From: Cepaea nemoralis
Lineage: Eukaryota; Mollusca; Gastropoda; Stylommatophora; Helicidae
Assembly: GCA_014155875.1 (NCBI GenBank)
Contig: JACEFZ010022425.1
Span: 570,522 to 634,521 of the forward strand
Length of the DNA: 64,000 nt
Reading direction: 5' to 3'
The stretch's first letter is position 1, and each line of letters begins with the position of its first letter. Both the position numbers and the translations under genes were made by a program. Below are positions 44,236 through 55,949 of this stretch, piece after piece. A model generated the notes under the pieces. The model was not told the DNA's origin and searched no databases. It saw only the letters and a program-made list of their open reading frames with translations.

Positions 44236-45350
44236 ATTGGAAAGGTGATGTAGTAATCGATCTAGCATACATGCTGAGTCACGATTTTCCTGACACGTTG
44301 TGGGGAGAAATAAAATAAACCCTTAGTGACAAACGGCAAAATTGTGAGAAAAGAGCAAAGAAATTGCAGTGATATGAATATAAAGATGGCATAGCATCAA
44401 GGCATAAATGGGACAGGACCAGAGACCTGAACCAAAGAACGAGCGATCGAGTGAAATAAAACACACCGCCTACGCATATCGATCATGACAAATGCTAGGT
44501 TGCAGAACAAGATTATTTTTATCACAGATAAGAGGTCACGACTACAGCAGCTTTCATACTTTGACACGAAGAACTTGGTTATCTGTAAATGCTGGCAGAT
44601 AATTAATTCTAAACAATGTTTTCCCGAAGTGAATTTGCATAACGAAGGTACAAACAATAGACTGCACAATTTATTACCTGGCGTATTTGGCTGCATCTCG
44701 TCGGGTACATATGCAGAAATCACACAACATAAAGTAAAGTAATTAGATAAATCCTTCAAACTGAAATGTACAGCTCACATATTCACACAGTAATGTCAAT
44801 TGTCTACCACGGTAATTTTACACTGATTATCATGTCTTTCTGTTTGCATAAAATTAGCTTCTGTAAATTAACGGCGATTGCTTCTGCCACCTTTAACATG
44901 CGATGATTGTATGTGTTAATTGTATGGATAATTAACTAATTAAGTGCCATGGGATTATTAATCCTCTGAGGCCACTTTCCATTATTGCCATGGGCTTATA
45001 TGCAGTTGTTTTCCCAAGACAATGTCATTTAATGTGATATATAATACAACACATTACCAACCTGTAGCTCATAACTGTGACACACCCCAACTTCCTATTT
45101 CCGCCGTCCATCTGTGTTTGGTCCAATCCTACCTTTTGTTTGGGACATAGTCTGTTTACAAACACTGAAATTAGAATCTGCAGAAACATAGCTCACACTG
45201 GCTACTATACACACCTTACAACGTTCTTAATGTTGTTTTATTCTTTTAATTTTAAATTATTTTTCAGACTTTCGTTCCCTGGTTTATACGCGAGTGTACT
45301 CCACACACGTGATACTACAACTAGCAATTCCTACTACTGAGGTGTTCACT
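44236..45350. other. No recognisable gene
   Basis: About 1.1 kb without family motifs; frames such as 44397-44759 (minus) and 44485-44742 (plus) show no known domain and overlap on opposite strands. Confidence 0.45.
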
Positions 45351-45354
45351 AGAC

Positions 45355-45540
45355 TGATTTTTTTTTCGTGTGGATTAAATTTTCCGATACTAGCATCCCA
45401 CCGCTCTCAAGCAAACCCACTCCAGATTTTGAGGTACTTGTCATTTCCGTCCCCAAGTCAAGGACGAGAAGTCAACGATGACGTTTAACTGACCGACGTG
45501 GGTAACGAATCCTTCACCGTGGTCACCGGTGACAGTTTAA
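45355..45540 (-). mobile_element. SINE family D, diverged
   Basis: Contains cgtgtggattaaattttccg, caaacccactccagattttg, gtccccaagtcaaggacgag and gaagtcaacgatgacgttta, the family-D order in reverse. The B box is weak (ggattcgttaccc). Confidence 0.55.
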
Positions 45541-45859
45541 GCCCGTTAAACCTTTTCGTCCAAGTTCTCATTGCGCTAATCTTTTTTGTAGAAGTTTCTA
45601 GTTGCCTCCTTGAATTTTTTATTTAGGGTTTCTCCATATTCCGTATAGTCTTTATGTTTTTCTCTCTTTATTATTATATTCACGTGTCTTCCTTCTACTA
45701 TATATTCAATGTAATCATGATCCTGTTGGCTTTTCACCCATTTTGTATACTTTCATTTTTCCTCATTTACAGCTGTCTTGACTTCGGCGTTCCGCAAACT
45801 TGTTATTTTCTTTATTCATGTTTTGTTACAGCAACTACCATCACTGGCCTTACATCAAA

Positions 45860-46040
45860 GATCATCTGCGAGGAGACCACGAGGACGTCCAAGATGAAAA
45901 TGGATTGACGACATCAAAGACATTGTACAGCCACACGGAATGACACTATCCAGTGCCGCCCACCGGGCGCTGGAATGCAAATTATTCCTCCCCACGACGC
46001 TTGACGGCAGAAGTGGAAGAAGATGATGATGATGATGATG
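45860..46040 (+). mobile_element. LINE 3' coding end with (GAT)n tail
   Basis: Reads GRPRWKWIDDIKDIV, then PHGMTLSSAAHRALEC and KLFLPTTLDGRSGR, ending with the gatgatgatgatgatg tail at 46022-46040. This resembles an RTE-like C-terminus but is a different family from 43.3 kb. Confidence 0.55.
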
Positions 46041-46189
46041 TTTTGTTTTGCGTTTTTTCATGATTCCACGTGTTATTTTGGCATTATTCAAAATGCTTGA
46101 TTTTTAATATCTCCCATTTTTCTTCTACAGTTTTTTTTCTTTGTGTAGGTAGTTTTACAAAGATTTCATTTAATATAGTACATTTAGTG

Positions 46190-46895
46190 GATATGGTTAT
46201 TGTACACAGTGGACAACTAGGGTCAGAATTAAATTGTAAGACGATAGATTTTACGGTTGTCACTAAGGCGAAAAATACATGCCACAATGTAATATACGGG
46301 AATAGGAATATTCTTACACAAGTGAATTGGTACAACTATTTCGGACGAGTCATAACATCTGATGGGAAGTGCCTTGAACGTATTAGAATCGCCATGACGA
46401 AAATAGTCTTTTGCAAGATGGAAAACATACTGACCAATAAAAAACTATGTCAATTGCAATGAGAAAAGGTGTTGAAGTGCTATATAGATCCTATTTTTTT
46501 ATGGAAGTGAAACGTGGACAATGAGCAGACAACCTGAAAATCATCTGATGGTTGTGGAAATGTGGTTTCTGAGGAAACTGCAAAGAATAATACGGATAGA
46601 CAGACAAAGAGTAGGTCCTGCAAGAAGTAAATTAAAACTAAACTAATTAACGAAATTATACGTCGATAGTCAAAACTTTTTGGGCACGTTATGAAAAGAA
46701 ATAAACTAGAGAACTTGATGACAACTGGCAAGATTGAGGGGAATAGAACAGGAGAAAGGCAGAGAAGTAAATACCTGGATGGCTTAGCCACTTTGCATGG
46801 TCGAGACAAGAGCATAGAGCTGATCCACAACTCTGGTGATCGTGAGAGATAGCTAATTATGGTTGCCCTTGCTTATCGGCGTGGCACATGAGGAT
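46190..46895 (+). pseudogene. RTE-type LINE fragment, decayed
   Basis: Starts with MVIVHSGQLGSELNCKTIDF, then YNYFGRVITSDGKCLERIRI and FCKMENILTNKK. After a frameshift come the EMWFLRKLQRI-like, HVMKRNKLENLMTTG and YLDGLATLHG regions, with a short gatgatg tail at 46892-46900. Same family as 21.7-23.9 kb. Confidence 0.7.
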
Positions 46896-47054
46896 GATGA
46901 TTAGTGATTTACGATTAGTGATTGGTGATTAATGATGTTTGTCATCATGGCATTCCGGACCGGTTGATAGCTCTGCCACTCTCCTCTGTAACATCTCCGC
47001 CAGCATATAATCGACATCTCGCACCAGTTCTGTATTGGCTAATCAACGGTATTG

Positions 47055-47300
47055 TTAAGTTAGTTGCATATCCTGTAAAGGACATAGCAGTCAACCCCAT
47101 CATTTTTTGTGTGTTCGTGATTTCTTGGCAAGTTTACGTTCAGTAGTTTGCCATTTCTTTCTGAACGACCGGCACTCATACCATTGTATGAAATACCGCC
47201 GAAAGACGGTCTGCTTCCACATCGCCAGATGCTGTGTTTCGAACGCGGTATGCGGGATTACGAATTGCACTCGTATGACCTTCGCATCGGAGCCGGTAAA
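47055..47300 (-). mobile_element. SINE family A
   Basis: Contains gttgcatatcctgtaaagga, tttcttggcaagtttacgtt, gtgtttcgaacgcggtatgc and cgtatgaccttcgcatcgga; well preserved B box. Confidence 0.8.
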
Positions 47301-47874
47301 GGTATTGTGCCCTTGACAAAATGTTCACGTCTGAGGGTTCCGTGCTTCCCTCAGAGCTGAAGAAATGCTCAGCTATGCTCAGTCTGCCTCGGAACTTAAC
47401 TAAAATTGTGGATGCTCATAGTTCAAGTAGCCAGTTAGCTAAATATGCCCCTGCTTCGTTTAATTATTAGAAAGCAACGCAGTGAACAAACAAGTAAAGG
47501 ATCCTTAAACGCCCATTGAGGCATATTGGCTACATGGGACCAGTCCCATTTGAGACCATTCGGGGCTCAATGGATTTACAGATTTAAAGAGGACTTTAAA
47601 GACAAGAAGATCGAATTCATTGCATCGTGTTTATCCCTTTGGGTCTGTCTCATTCTGCAGAGCGTTCTGGCCGAAGCATCGCACGGAGCACGAACTCCGT
47701 AGCTCCAGCGACAACCCCGAGGAGACTTCGAGAAAACTGCATTCGTGAACGGAATAACGGATTCTCGGATGGAACCCACCGCCGTCAGAGATTCGGTGCT
47801 TGATGTGGTCAGTTTGAGATCGGTTAATTTTACTTCTCAGGACATTTGCTAGTTACTCGATTTAAGCTGTATCT
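47301..47874. other. No recognisable gene
   Basis: Includes a stretch (47690-47790, gaactccgtagctccagcga) loosely like 8860-8960. No supportable gene. Confidence 0.4.
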
Positions 47875-50082
47875 ATATGGCCCTTGCAGCCCTTGATTGA
47901 TAAGAAGAAGAAAGCTCTCTTAAGAAACAAGGAAAGACCAACGCGTAACACTCTGAGTGAGCTAAGGCAAGCTAGGAAGGATGTGCAAAAGGCTGCCAGG
48001 CAGTGTGCAAATGATTATTGGATCAAGTTATGTGAGTCCATTCAAATCGCAAGTGATAAGGGAGACATAAGAAACATGTATGAAGGAATAAAGAAAGCCT
48101 GTGGTCCAGTGATCAAAAGAAGTGCACCGCTGAAAACCTTGACTGGAGAAGTCATCACTGATAAGAAACAGCAGATGGACAGATGGGTAGAGCACTATTT
48201 GGAGCTTTACTCAAGTGAGACCAAACTAGCGGATGATGCCCTAAATGCCATAGAGGCTCTACCAACTCTTGACCACCTGGACACACTTCCCACCATAACA
48301 GAAGTTAAGTGTGCTATAAATGAACTTGCATCTGGCAAGGCTCCAGGTAAGGATGGGATTCCAATAGAGGTTATCAGGAGTGGGCAAGACACACTCACTC
48401 TACAGATCCACCAGCTAATAGAGCTATGCTGGCGTGAAGGACAAGTCCCACAGGATTTCAAAGATTCAAACATCATAACGCTGTACAAGAACAAGGGTGA
48501 TCGGAGCGACTGTAACAACTATAGGGGTATCTCACTTCTGTGTATTGTTGGAAAAGTATTTGCCAGAATTGTTCTGCGCAGACTTCAAGTCCTAGGAGAT
48601 CAAGTCTACCCCGAATCACAGTGTGGCTTTCGACAGAACCGGTCTACCACTGATATGATATTCTCATTGCGACAAATGCAAGAAAAATGCCGTGAGCAGA
48701 ATCAACCACTGTTTATTGCCTTCATCGACCTCACAAAGGCATTTGATTTGGTCAGTCGTGAGGGTCTGTTCAAGGCACTAAAGAAGATTGGCTGCCCACC
48801 AACTCTTCTGTCCATTGTGGAATCGTTCCACACAGGCATGAAGGGTATAATCAAGTTTGATGGTGCAACTTCTGAAGAATTTGAAATCAAGAGTGGAGTT
48901 AAGCAAGGTTGTGTACTAGCTCCCACCCTCTTTGGAATATACTTTTCACTTCTACTGAAATATGCATTTCGTGATCAGGATGGTGGTATATACATTCACT
49001 CACGCTCAGATGGCGGCCTCTACAATGCTCAGAGATTGAAGGCTAAGACCAAAATTAGGAGGGTACTGATCAGAGAGTTGCTTTTTGCAGATGATGCTGC
49101 AGTTACGACCCACTCTGAGGAAGAATTGCAATGTCTACTATCTGCATTCTCCAATGCTTGTTCTGAATTTGGTTTAACAATTAGCAAAAAGAAGACACAG
49201 ATTATGTCACAAGGTGCACATGGGGTACCATCAATCTTTATTGACGACGCCGAACTAGAGATAGTAGACCATTTTACATATCTAGGATCAGTGGTAAATA
49301 GCAAATTATCCCTAGATCAGGAAATCAACATCCGGATTGGTAAGGCAGCAACAACAATGAACAGGTTAAGAAAAAGAGTCTGGGAGAACAGGAAGCTTAC
49401 TGCCAAAACAAAAGTCCTTGTCTATCAAGCCTGTGTCCTTAGTACTCTTCTCTATGGCAGTGAAACCTGGACAACTTACTCACACCAAGAGAACAATTTA
49501 AACAGCTTTCATATGCGGTGTCTGCGAAGAATTCTTGGTATTAAGTGGCAAGACAAAATCACAAATACTGAAGTATTGGAAAGATCAGGTTGTGTGACAG
49601 TTTATTCCATGCTCAGTCTTCGTAGACTTAGATGGATAGGACATCTTAGGAGGATGGATGATGGTAGAATACCAAAGGATATCTTTTTTGGTGAATTACA
49701 GATGGGTAAGAGATCTCAGGGTCGGCCTCTACTACGATACAAAGATGTGTGTAAGCGGGACATGATTGATACAGGCATTGATAATGCACATTGGGAGCAA
49801 GTCGCCGCTGAACGTGTTGCATGGAGGGCAAATATCAGAAATGGAATAAAGTCAAAGGAGAAAATTATTGCAGAAAAGTCACACACCAAGCGTTTGAGAC
49901 GTAAGATGGTGCATGATGGTGGAAATGACCACGTGTTCACATGCACCCACTGTGAACGGACATTTACAGCGCAAATTGGCCTTATCAGTCACACTCGCTA
50001 CCGCCATAGTTAAAAGTTATTATGCCTTTTTAGAGCAAAAACTATCGTCTGTCAAGACGGCAAGGTGCCAGGGGATATGGCC
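47875..50082 (+). mobile_element. 5'-truncated copy of the 4-kb LINE
   Basis: Homology to 38887-42898 begins at 47885 (gcagcccttgattgataa, matching 40661) and runs to the 3' hairpin and ggtgcca at 50070. Flanking atatggcc (47875-47882 and 50075-50082) may be an 8-bp target duplication. The endonuclease is absent. It lacks the A-rich tail of the other copy. Confidence 0.85.
47884..50013 (+). CDS. LINE RT and C2H2 zinc finger, 5'-truncated but open (709 codons)
   Basis: No stop codons from the truncation to the natural end. RT blocks are intact: QCGFRQNRSTTDMIFSLR, FIAFIDLTKAFDLVSREGL, SGVKQGCVLAPTLFGIYF and LLFADDAAVTTHSEEE. The C-terminal finger is FTCTHCERTFTAQIGLISH with both Cys and His pairs. 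Most differences from the copy at 39579-42791 are conservative or silent, and identity looks around 95 percent by eye. Without the endonuclease it cannot prime on its own, and there is no promoter; the ATG near the start is coincidental. A full frame after truncation fits recent insertion. Confidence 0.88.
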   Translation: MQPLIDKKKKALLRNKERPTRNTLSELRQARKDVQKAARQCANDYWIKLCESIQIASDKGDIRNMYEGIKKACGPVIKRSAPLKTLTGEVITDKKQQMDRWVEHYLELYSSETKLADDALNAIEALPTLDHLDTLPTITEVKCAINELASGKAPGKDGIPIEVIRSGQDTLTLQIHQLIELCWREGQVPQDFKDSNIITLYKNKGDRSDCNNYRGISLLCIVGKVFARIVLRRLQVLGDQVYPESQCGFRQNRSTTDMIFSLRQMQEKCREQNQPLFIAFIDLTKAFDLVSREGLFKALKKIGCPPTLLSIVESFHTGMKGIIKFDGATSEEFEIKSGVKQGCVLAPTLFGIYFSLLLKYAFRDQDGGIYIHSRSDGGLYNAQRLKAKTKIRRVLIRELLFADDAAVTTHSEEELQCLLSAFSNACSEFGLTISKKKTQIMSQGAHGVPSIFIDDAELEIVDHFTYLGSVVNSKLSLDQEINIRIGKAATTMNRLRKRVWENRKLTAKTKVLVYQACVLSTLLYGSETWTTYSHQENNLNSFHMRCLRRILGIKWQDKITNTEVLERSGCVTVYSMLSLRRLRWIGHLRRMDDGRIPKDIFFGELQMGKRSQGRPLLRYKDVCKRDMIDTGIDNAHWEQVAAERVAWRANIRNGIKSKEKIIAEKSHTKRLRRKMVHDGGNDHVFTCTHCERTFTAQIGLISHTRYRHS

Positions 50083-50239
50083 TAGGAGTATTATTTTATC
50101 CGTTCAGATTGTTATTCGAATACATAACAACTGGGCCTTCTGGGAAACATTCTAACCACTGGTCTACCGCAGTTCCCAACATGCATATATTCGTACCCAA
50201 CAATGATGTGGGCAGGTATTATCAAGACGGCTGGGAATC

Positions 50240-50700
50240 GCTAGTCCCAGTCCTGCGCTGTTGTTTAAGGTGATGTCGAAATGAGAGTCTATTCCCAGTC
50301 TTGTGTGGTTGTTTAATTTGATGTTAAAATAAAGGTCTATTCCCTATCATGTGTGATTGTTTAAGGTGATGTTGAAATGGTCTATTCTGTCCTGTGTTAT
50401 TGTTTATGGTGATCTTGTAATGGTATATTCTCAGTCCTGTGTTATTGTTTATTATGATGTTAAAATGGTCTATTATGTCCTGTTCTATTGTTTGTGGTGA
50501 TGTTGAATTTGGGATATTTTCCCAGTCCTGTGTTATTGTTTATTGTGAAGTTGAGCTGGTCTATTCCCAGTCTTGTGTTAATGTTTATGATGATGTTTAA
50601 TTGGTATATTCAGTCCTGTGCGATTGTTTATGGTGATTTTGAAATTATCTATTCTGTCCTGTGCTATTGCTCAATGTGGTGTTGAATTGACGTTTGTCCA
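50240..50700 (+). repeat. ~50-55-bp minisatellite, diverged
   Basis: About nine loose units built on cctgtgttattgtttatggt, gatgttgaaatggtctattc and tcccagt. It has no coding meaning despite a short frame at 50488-50685. Confidence 0.75.
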
Positions 50701-50784
50701 TTTTAGTTGTTCATATATAGCACGGAGATTGGTGAAAGGATTGAAGCCAGACCATTGTATGAGCAGGTGTCACCTAGAACTGTA

Positions 50785-52702
50785 TTAGTTCCAGGAATCT
50801 TCTTCTTCTTCAGCGTTCCGAGCCATTGAGGTTCTTTGCTGCAAATACAATCCGTCTCCATTCGTCTCTCTGGTGGACCTTCTCTTGCCAGTCGTTGATT
50901 CCAAGTGCTTGTAGGTCTGTACATGTATTATCTCTCCACCGTCTTCTTGGTCTACCTCGGGGTCTACGGTCATTTATTTCCTGAGTGTAAGCGAGTTTTG
51001 TTTCCCTATTATCTTCCATTCTTTCTATATGCCCCAGCCATTGTAGTCTATTAGCCTTCATGATACCAGTGATTAGCGGGGACTTAAACAGATCATAAAT
51101 GTCTTTGTTACTTCTTCTTTTCCACTCTCCACTTTGTGTATCCCTAATGGGTCCAAAGATGTGTCTTAAAATTTTGTTCTCAAAGGTTTGTAACAAGGCT
51201 TCGTCTCCTTTCGTTGTACTCCAGGTTTCAGAGCCATACAGCACAACTGGTCTGATCAGTGTTTTGTATATTGTGATTTTGGTGTTACGAGATAGTGCCT
51301 TTAATTTTAGTAGATGTTGCAGTGCATAGTATATCTTATTTCCAGAGTTGATTCTAGTTTGTATTTCTTCCCTTATGATGTTGGAGCAGTTGAAGATTGT
51401 ACCCAGGTATTTGTATGTTTCCGTTCTTTTAATGGTCATATTATCTATTTGTATGTGGCCAGAGTTTTTAGCCATTCCGTCTCTTGAAATTACCATATAT
51501 TCTGTCTTATCTTGGTTGATAACCAGCCCCATCTGTTGGGCTTTTTCCTTTAAGTGAGTCAATATTTCCAATGTCTTTTGTTCACTTTGCCCTATAATAT
51601 CTATATCATCTGCATAACCAAGCAGCTTGGATGTTCCTCCAATATCACATTCCTCCTTTATCTTCCTTACAACTTTCTCTAGAGCCAGATTGAAGAGTAG
51701 CGGCGATAGTGCATCACCCTGTTTCAAGCCAGATGTTATTTGGAAGGGGTTCTGATTTCCTGCCTTTATATGTTACTATATTATAAGTATCTTCCATGCA
51801 TAGTCTGGTCATGTTGATTAACTTCCTTGGTATTTCAAATTCCTGCATAGCATTCCATAGACTATTCCTATGGACACTATCATAAGCCTTTTTAAAATCC
51901 ACAAAAATGTTATGGAGATCTCTTTTATATTCCAAATGTTTCTCGGCTATTTGTCGTAAGATAAATATCTGATCTATTGTTGATCTGTTTTGTCTAAAAC
52001 CCGCCTGGTAGTCACCTAATATGTCTTCTGAATATGGTTTTAGTCTATTTAGTAATACTGCGGATAGTATCTTATAGCTTGTGGACAGTGGATATTCCTC
52101 TATAATTTCCACATTGGAACTTGTCTCCTTTCTTAACGATAGGTATCAATAATGACTCTTTCCAGTCATGGGGTAATTCTTCTGTCCTCCAGATTTTTAT
52201 TATTAGTTCGTATAGCTTTAGATGTAATGCATGGCCATCTGCCTTTATAAATTCAGCAGCAACTCCCTCAGTCCCAGTTGCCTTATTGTTTTTCAGTCGC
52301 GTGATTACATATAGGATTTCTTCAAATTTAGGTTCTTCAATTTGTGGTTCGCATGTTAGAACCTCTTCCTGTGGGAAAATGTTACTTGGAGCTTCACAAT
52401 TTAGTAATTCAATAAAATATTCTTTCCATGTGTTGCACATTTCCTCATTGGTATTTATCATATTCCCATTTTTGTCTTTTAAACCATATGTGTTTTGTTG
52501 GTGCCCTCGTTTCATTGACTTCAGTTCTTTTAAAAATTTTCTGGATTCATTTTTCTGGTGATTAGTTTCCATATCTTTGATTATATTACTTATATATTCT
52601 CGCTTCTGCTGTTCATAGAGACTATTTTTGTAGCCTCTTTAAATTCATTTCTATAATGCTCTTCCTTTTGGATGTTATTGATGTCATTTTAGTTCCAGGA
52701 AT
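50785..52702 (-). mobile_element. 5'-truncated LINE with 14-bp target-site duplication
   Basis: ttagttccaggaat flanks the insert at 50785-50798 and 52689-52702 without mismatch. The minus-strand 3' end has a (GAA)n tail (cttcttcttcttc at 50799-50811). It is 5' truncated before the complete RT. Confidence 0.92.
50810..52572 (-). pseudogene. LINE reverse transcriptase and C-terminal domain in three frames
   Basis: From 52572 leftward: a linker, NNKATGTEGVAAEFIK, KESLLIPIVKKGDKFQCGNY, YQAGFRQNRSTIDQIFILR, HNIFVDFKKAYDSVHR, then the long frame 50810-51727 with KQGDALSPLLFNLALEKVV, KLLGYADDIDIIGQSE (YADD intact), YKYLGTIFN, LIRPVVLYGSETWS, a RLQWLGHIERMEDNR motif and RPRGRPRRRWRD. Two frameshifts (near 52090 and 51720) break the protein. 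It differs from the other LINEs in this window; RTE-like or related APE-type. Low decay and a perfect target duplication suggest moderate youth. Confidence 0.85.
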
Positions 52703-52989
52703 GAAGCCAAAATATTATATTGTTACCAAATTGCACTGGCCATTCAACTGCCTCGAGGTCTACTCGAGCAATTGTGTTTGAGTCTGTTGTTAATGAAGTA
52801 CACAGAAACCCGTGACGGAAACAGAACTGTGTAGTTTTTAGTGTGTACATCCTTTACTTATTTAATCAAGGGATTGAGGCTGTTCCAATCTTTTCAAGGA
52901 TCTCGGTCGTCTGGCACTGACGTTCTTGGGGCGATTTATCAAGAACAAGACATGGCGCTGAGTCGAGTCAAGAATAGACATCACAGCAC
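52703..52989. other. Unassigned
   Basis: Short sequence between a LINE target duplication and the RNase H-type LINE; no feature. Confidence 0.4.
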
Positions 52990-54226
52990 TCCAGACATTT
53001 CTGTACGTAGTCCGTCCTCACCTCTAACAGGCAGCGAAGAGTCTCATTATGTGATCGTCTGGCCTTTCCTCGGAGTTTTGAGTGTCGGCCAGATCCTCTA
53101 GCCACTTTCTACAGCACCATTATCGACAACCCGTGATGGTCTATCTGTTCTTGTGCACTATACACATGATTCCAAACGGCTCCGACCACATCTTTCTTAT
53201 CATCAACCAATACCCACTAAGTTCTGCAGACCCAGCCAATCTGTCCGCCTGCTCGTTACCGATCATACCAGCATGTCCTGGGGAATAAATCCAACATATG
53301 CTCTATGTGTTTTACTGTTAACTGGGTGCCTGCCACATTGCCCGAAGTATATTTGTCTTCACCTTTCTCATCATACTTGTTGAGCCGTCATAATCACGAC
53401 ATGAGTGTGTTGATTTTCTTGCAGTCAGCGGAACGCCGCCGTCACTGTCTCCACCTCCATTCTCAGTCTAGATGTTCTGGTATCATACGCCAGACTCACC
53501 TGCACCTACACCGTCCACCAACCTTAGCCACGAACTCCCAGGCACTTCTGTTACCTCTTCGCACATAGCCATCCGTGTAGATAATTACATCGCATGATTG
53601 CGAATTGTCGTGGATCAGTTGGTGCACTTCCCTTTCAGTGCAAAATGCCGGCCACTCCCTGCAGCCCCGATCCAATGTTATAAAGAGCCTGCACAGGTCT
53701 GGCTTTTCTACTGGCATTCTGTCCCACTCCTCTCCTCTCCCAATGTTCACAAGCACGCACAAGTCTCTAATTCTACCCTCTGCCTGGGCCATCCATGATT
53801 GTCCTCTAATCAGCTTGCGCCATCTGTGTCGAGGACTTCATGCAGAGGGTGTTCCTTGTCTGCAGCCACTCGGAGACACGATTTACCTTGTAGCAACTTG
53901 AGAATGTCAGCTATTGTGGGTAAGGCCAGGATGTATCGCATAAAAACTGCCAGCGTGTCCCTTGTGTATCAACCGAATAGCTTCATTATGTATGTGCTCT
54001 AGTTTCATCAGGTGACTCTTTGGCATTATGAGCAGTCCCAATCCATACTCAATGACTGAGAGAAGCAGATGTCCATAGAATATGAACAATATTTGTTGCT
54101 CCATGTCCATTGCTGCTATGATCGGCAGCGCATCAAGTCCCTTCTTAAATCGCATGACAGCTGCTTCCAAGTGATCTCTGAAAGACAGACTTTTGTCGAA
54201 GGTGATTTCTTGGTACTTCAGTCTTC

Positions 54227-54230
<4 letters not shown>
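52990..54230 (-). pseudogene. RNase H domain and upstream linker of the split LINE
   Basis: The 53496-53792 frame contains the first RNase H motif IIYTDGYVRRGNRSAWEFVA (Asp). Further left, in other frames, are decayed parts matching VTDSES and the HAGVxGNEQADRLA block (seen as 53200-53280). 53907-54170 (MRFKKGLDALPIIAAMDMEQ, SVIEYGLGLLIMPKSHLMKL) is the RT-thumb side. Several frameshifts; dead. Confidence 0.7.

Positions 54231-54307
<77 letters not shown>
54231..54307. repeat. (CT)n microsatellite inside a LINE
   Basis: About 76 bp of CT at the same element position as 7554-7656, then degenerate ctctcatatatatat and similar to 54370. Confidence 0.95.
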
Positions 54308-54318
<11 letters not shown>

Positions 54319-54720
54319 CTCTCATGATCTCTCTCTATACTCTCGTATACTCTCATATTCTCTCATAACTCGGAGAGTGAAGACGTGTTTTCGTATCTCT
54401 TACTTCTCGGATTATTATTACTGCAAGCTTAATTCACCTATCAAGGATTTTTCTATCAATGTGCTCGTTGTGATTCTGTGGATGTGGTTAAATAGTTTTT
54501 AGATTAATACAAGTGTTGATTATCGCAAAAATGCGATGTTATATAATAATATTCATTTCGAGTGATAGTTGAACACTATTAAATTTTAACCAACCAAGTG
54601 CACGAGGCGTGTCAGAAACAACCAACCACTACACGGGACCTCAAATTGCCCGCGGCGTGGCTAGATAACAATGCGATTGCTTTATTCTTCAAGTTTAGTT
54701 ATTCGTAACATTATGCAACA

Positions 54721-55783
54721 ATGTCAGGGGAAGGAGAGTGCTCCGTATTGGAAGTGAATGGTGAAAGGACTCGCTCCGGTTTACGATCGGCTGTCAATAA
54801 AACTTACACACTAAACAAAGAGAGGGCCGTGAAGAACAAGCTATCCAAGTGCATGAATCCCACCGGCCTAGTCGTCAAACACACCAACTCAGGACAGTGT
54901 GTTACGGTTTCCTTCAACAACACACTCCATTATGAGGCATTCCGAACTTGTCTACTCAACTACTACAAGCTTGAACAAATTGAACCCAGACAAGATAAGA
55001 GCGGGGCCCACGTTGAAGACCTGATTACGACGCCAGTGATTACGATACATTTGTACCACACAGAAAGATAAATTAATGACACAGGGAAATATTGAAAACA
55101 ATTCTTGGCTAAAAGTAGATTTTGTTGAGCTTGAAAACTCGATAAAGACATTCACCGAATCTACACAGCCCACAACTACAGCTGTAGACAGCACACCAGC
55201 AAACAATGTTCGTCAATTAACTCATACGACGAGTGTACATGACAACATCAACACGAGGCCTGCCAACCCACCAGTGCTCTTGGCTATTGAATACCCAATG
55301 GAGCGCATCCAAAACAACATAGAACCCAGCGTGGACATTGTTGAAGAAGTACCTGCCTCAGATAACAATAGCATCTTAACTATCAATGGACATTCGTGCG
55401 ACTGTAAACAGCGCATTGGGGAACTAGAACAATCACTAAAGGCTCTTATTGTCACTGTTTCAACTAACATCGAAGCAAACAGCAAGATAAGCAGTGATTA
55501 CAATGCTCTCAAGACAGAAGTCGCACTCCTGCGAGATGAAAATTTGCTGCTGAGAAAAACAGTTCAAACCGTACAGAATATGTCCTCTACCGACCAAACC
55601 GAAGAAGCATGTAATTCCCAAGCAACCGCTTCATCCTTGGGTAATCTTGGGGAAGCTCAATCCCACCCAGAAAAGATAACCACTATGAAAACACCTCAAC
55701 GTGCAGAGGAAGACAAACAAAACAAACACCTCAATGCGCAGAGGAAGATAAACAACAACAAGCAGTCTACCCCATTGACGTAA
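54721..55783 (+). CDS. LINE ORF1, N-terminal part (two frames)
   Basis: Frame 54721-55071 (116 codons, MSGEGECSVLEVNGERTRSG start) is followed five bases after its stop by frame 55076-55783 (235 codons). The second has a Thr/Asn-rich stretch and a coiled-coil-like heptad region around residues 110-170 (GELEQSLKALIVTVSTNIEA, TEVALLRDENLLLRKTVQTV). Coiled coils are usual in LINE ORF1 proteins. No RRM or CCHC was seen. The join is probably a frameshift in one original ORF. Function in the element would be RNA binding. Confidence 0.6.
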
Positions 55784-55949
55784 AAATAAGCAATAGGTTC
55801 GAAGTGCTTCAAAAAATGTCACCAGAAAACATACAGTGTTTTAACATATTGCCAACGGGCAACACATGCCTACAAAATACATCGGGAGATCCACATTGAG
55901 ACATAAACACTGCTGATAATCAGAAATGGATAAAACAACGGGCGAGACG

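Noticed and set aside
43745..44318. Gly- and Val-rich proteins
   Set aside because: Translation of (GGT)n/(GTT)n.
44397..44759. Novel small protein
   Set aside because: Overlapping frames on both strands without domain, codon pattern or conserved repeat support.
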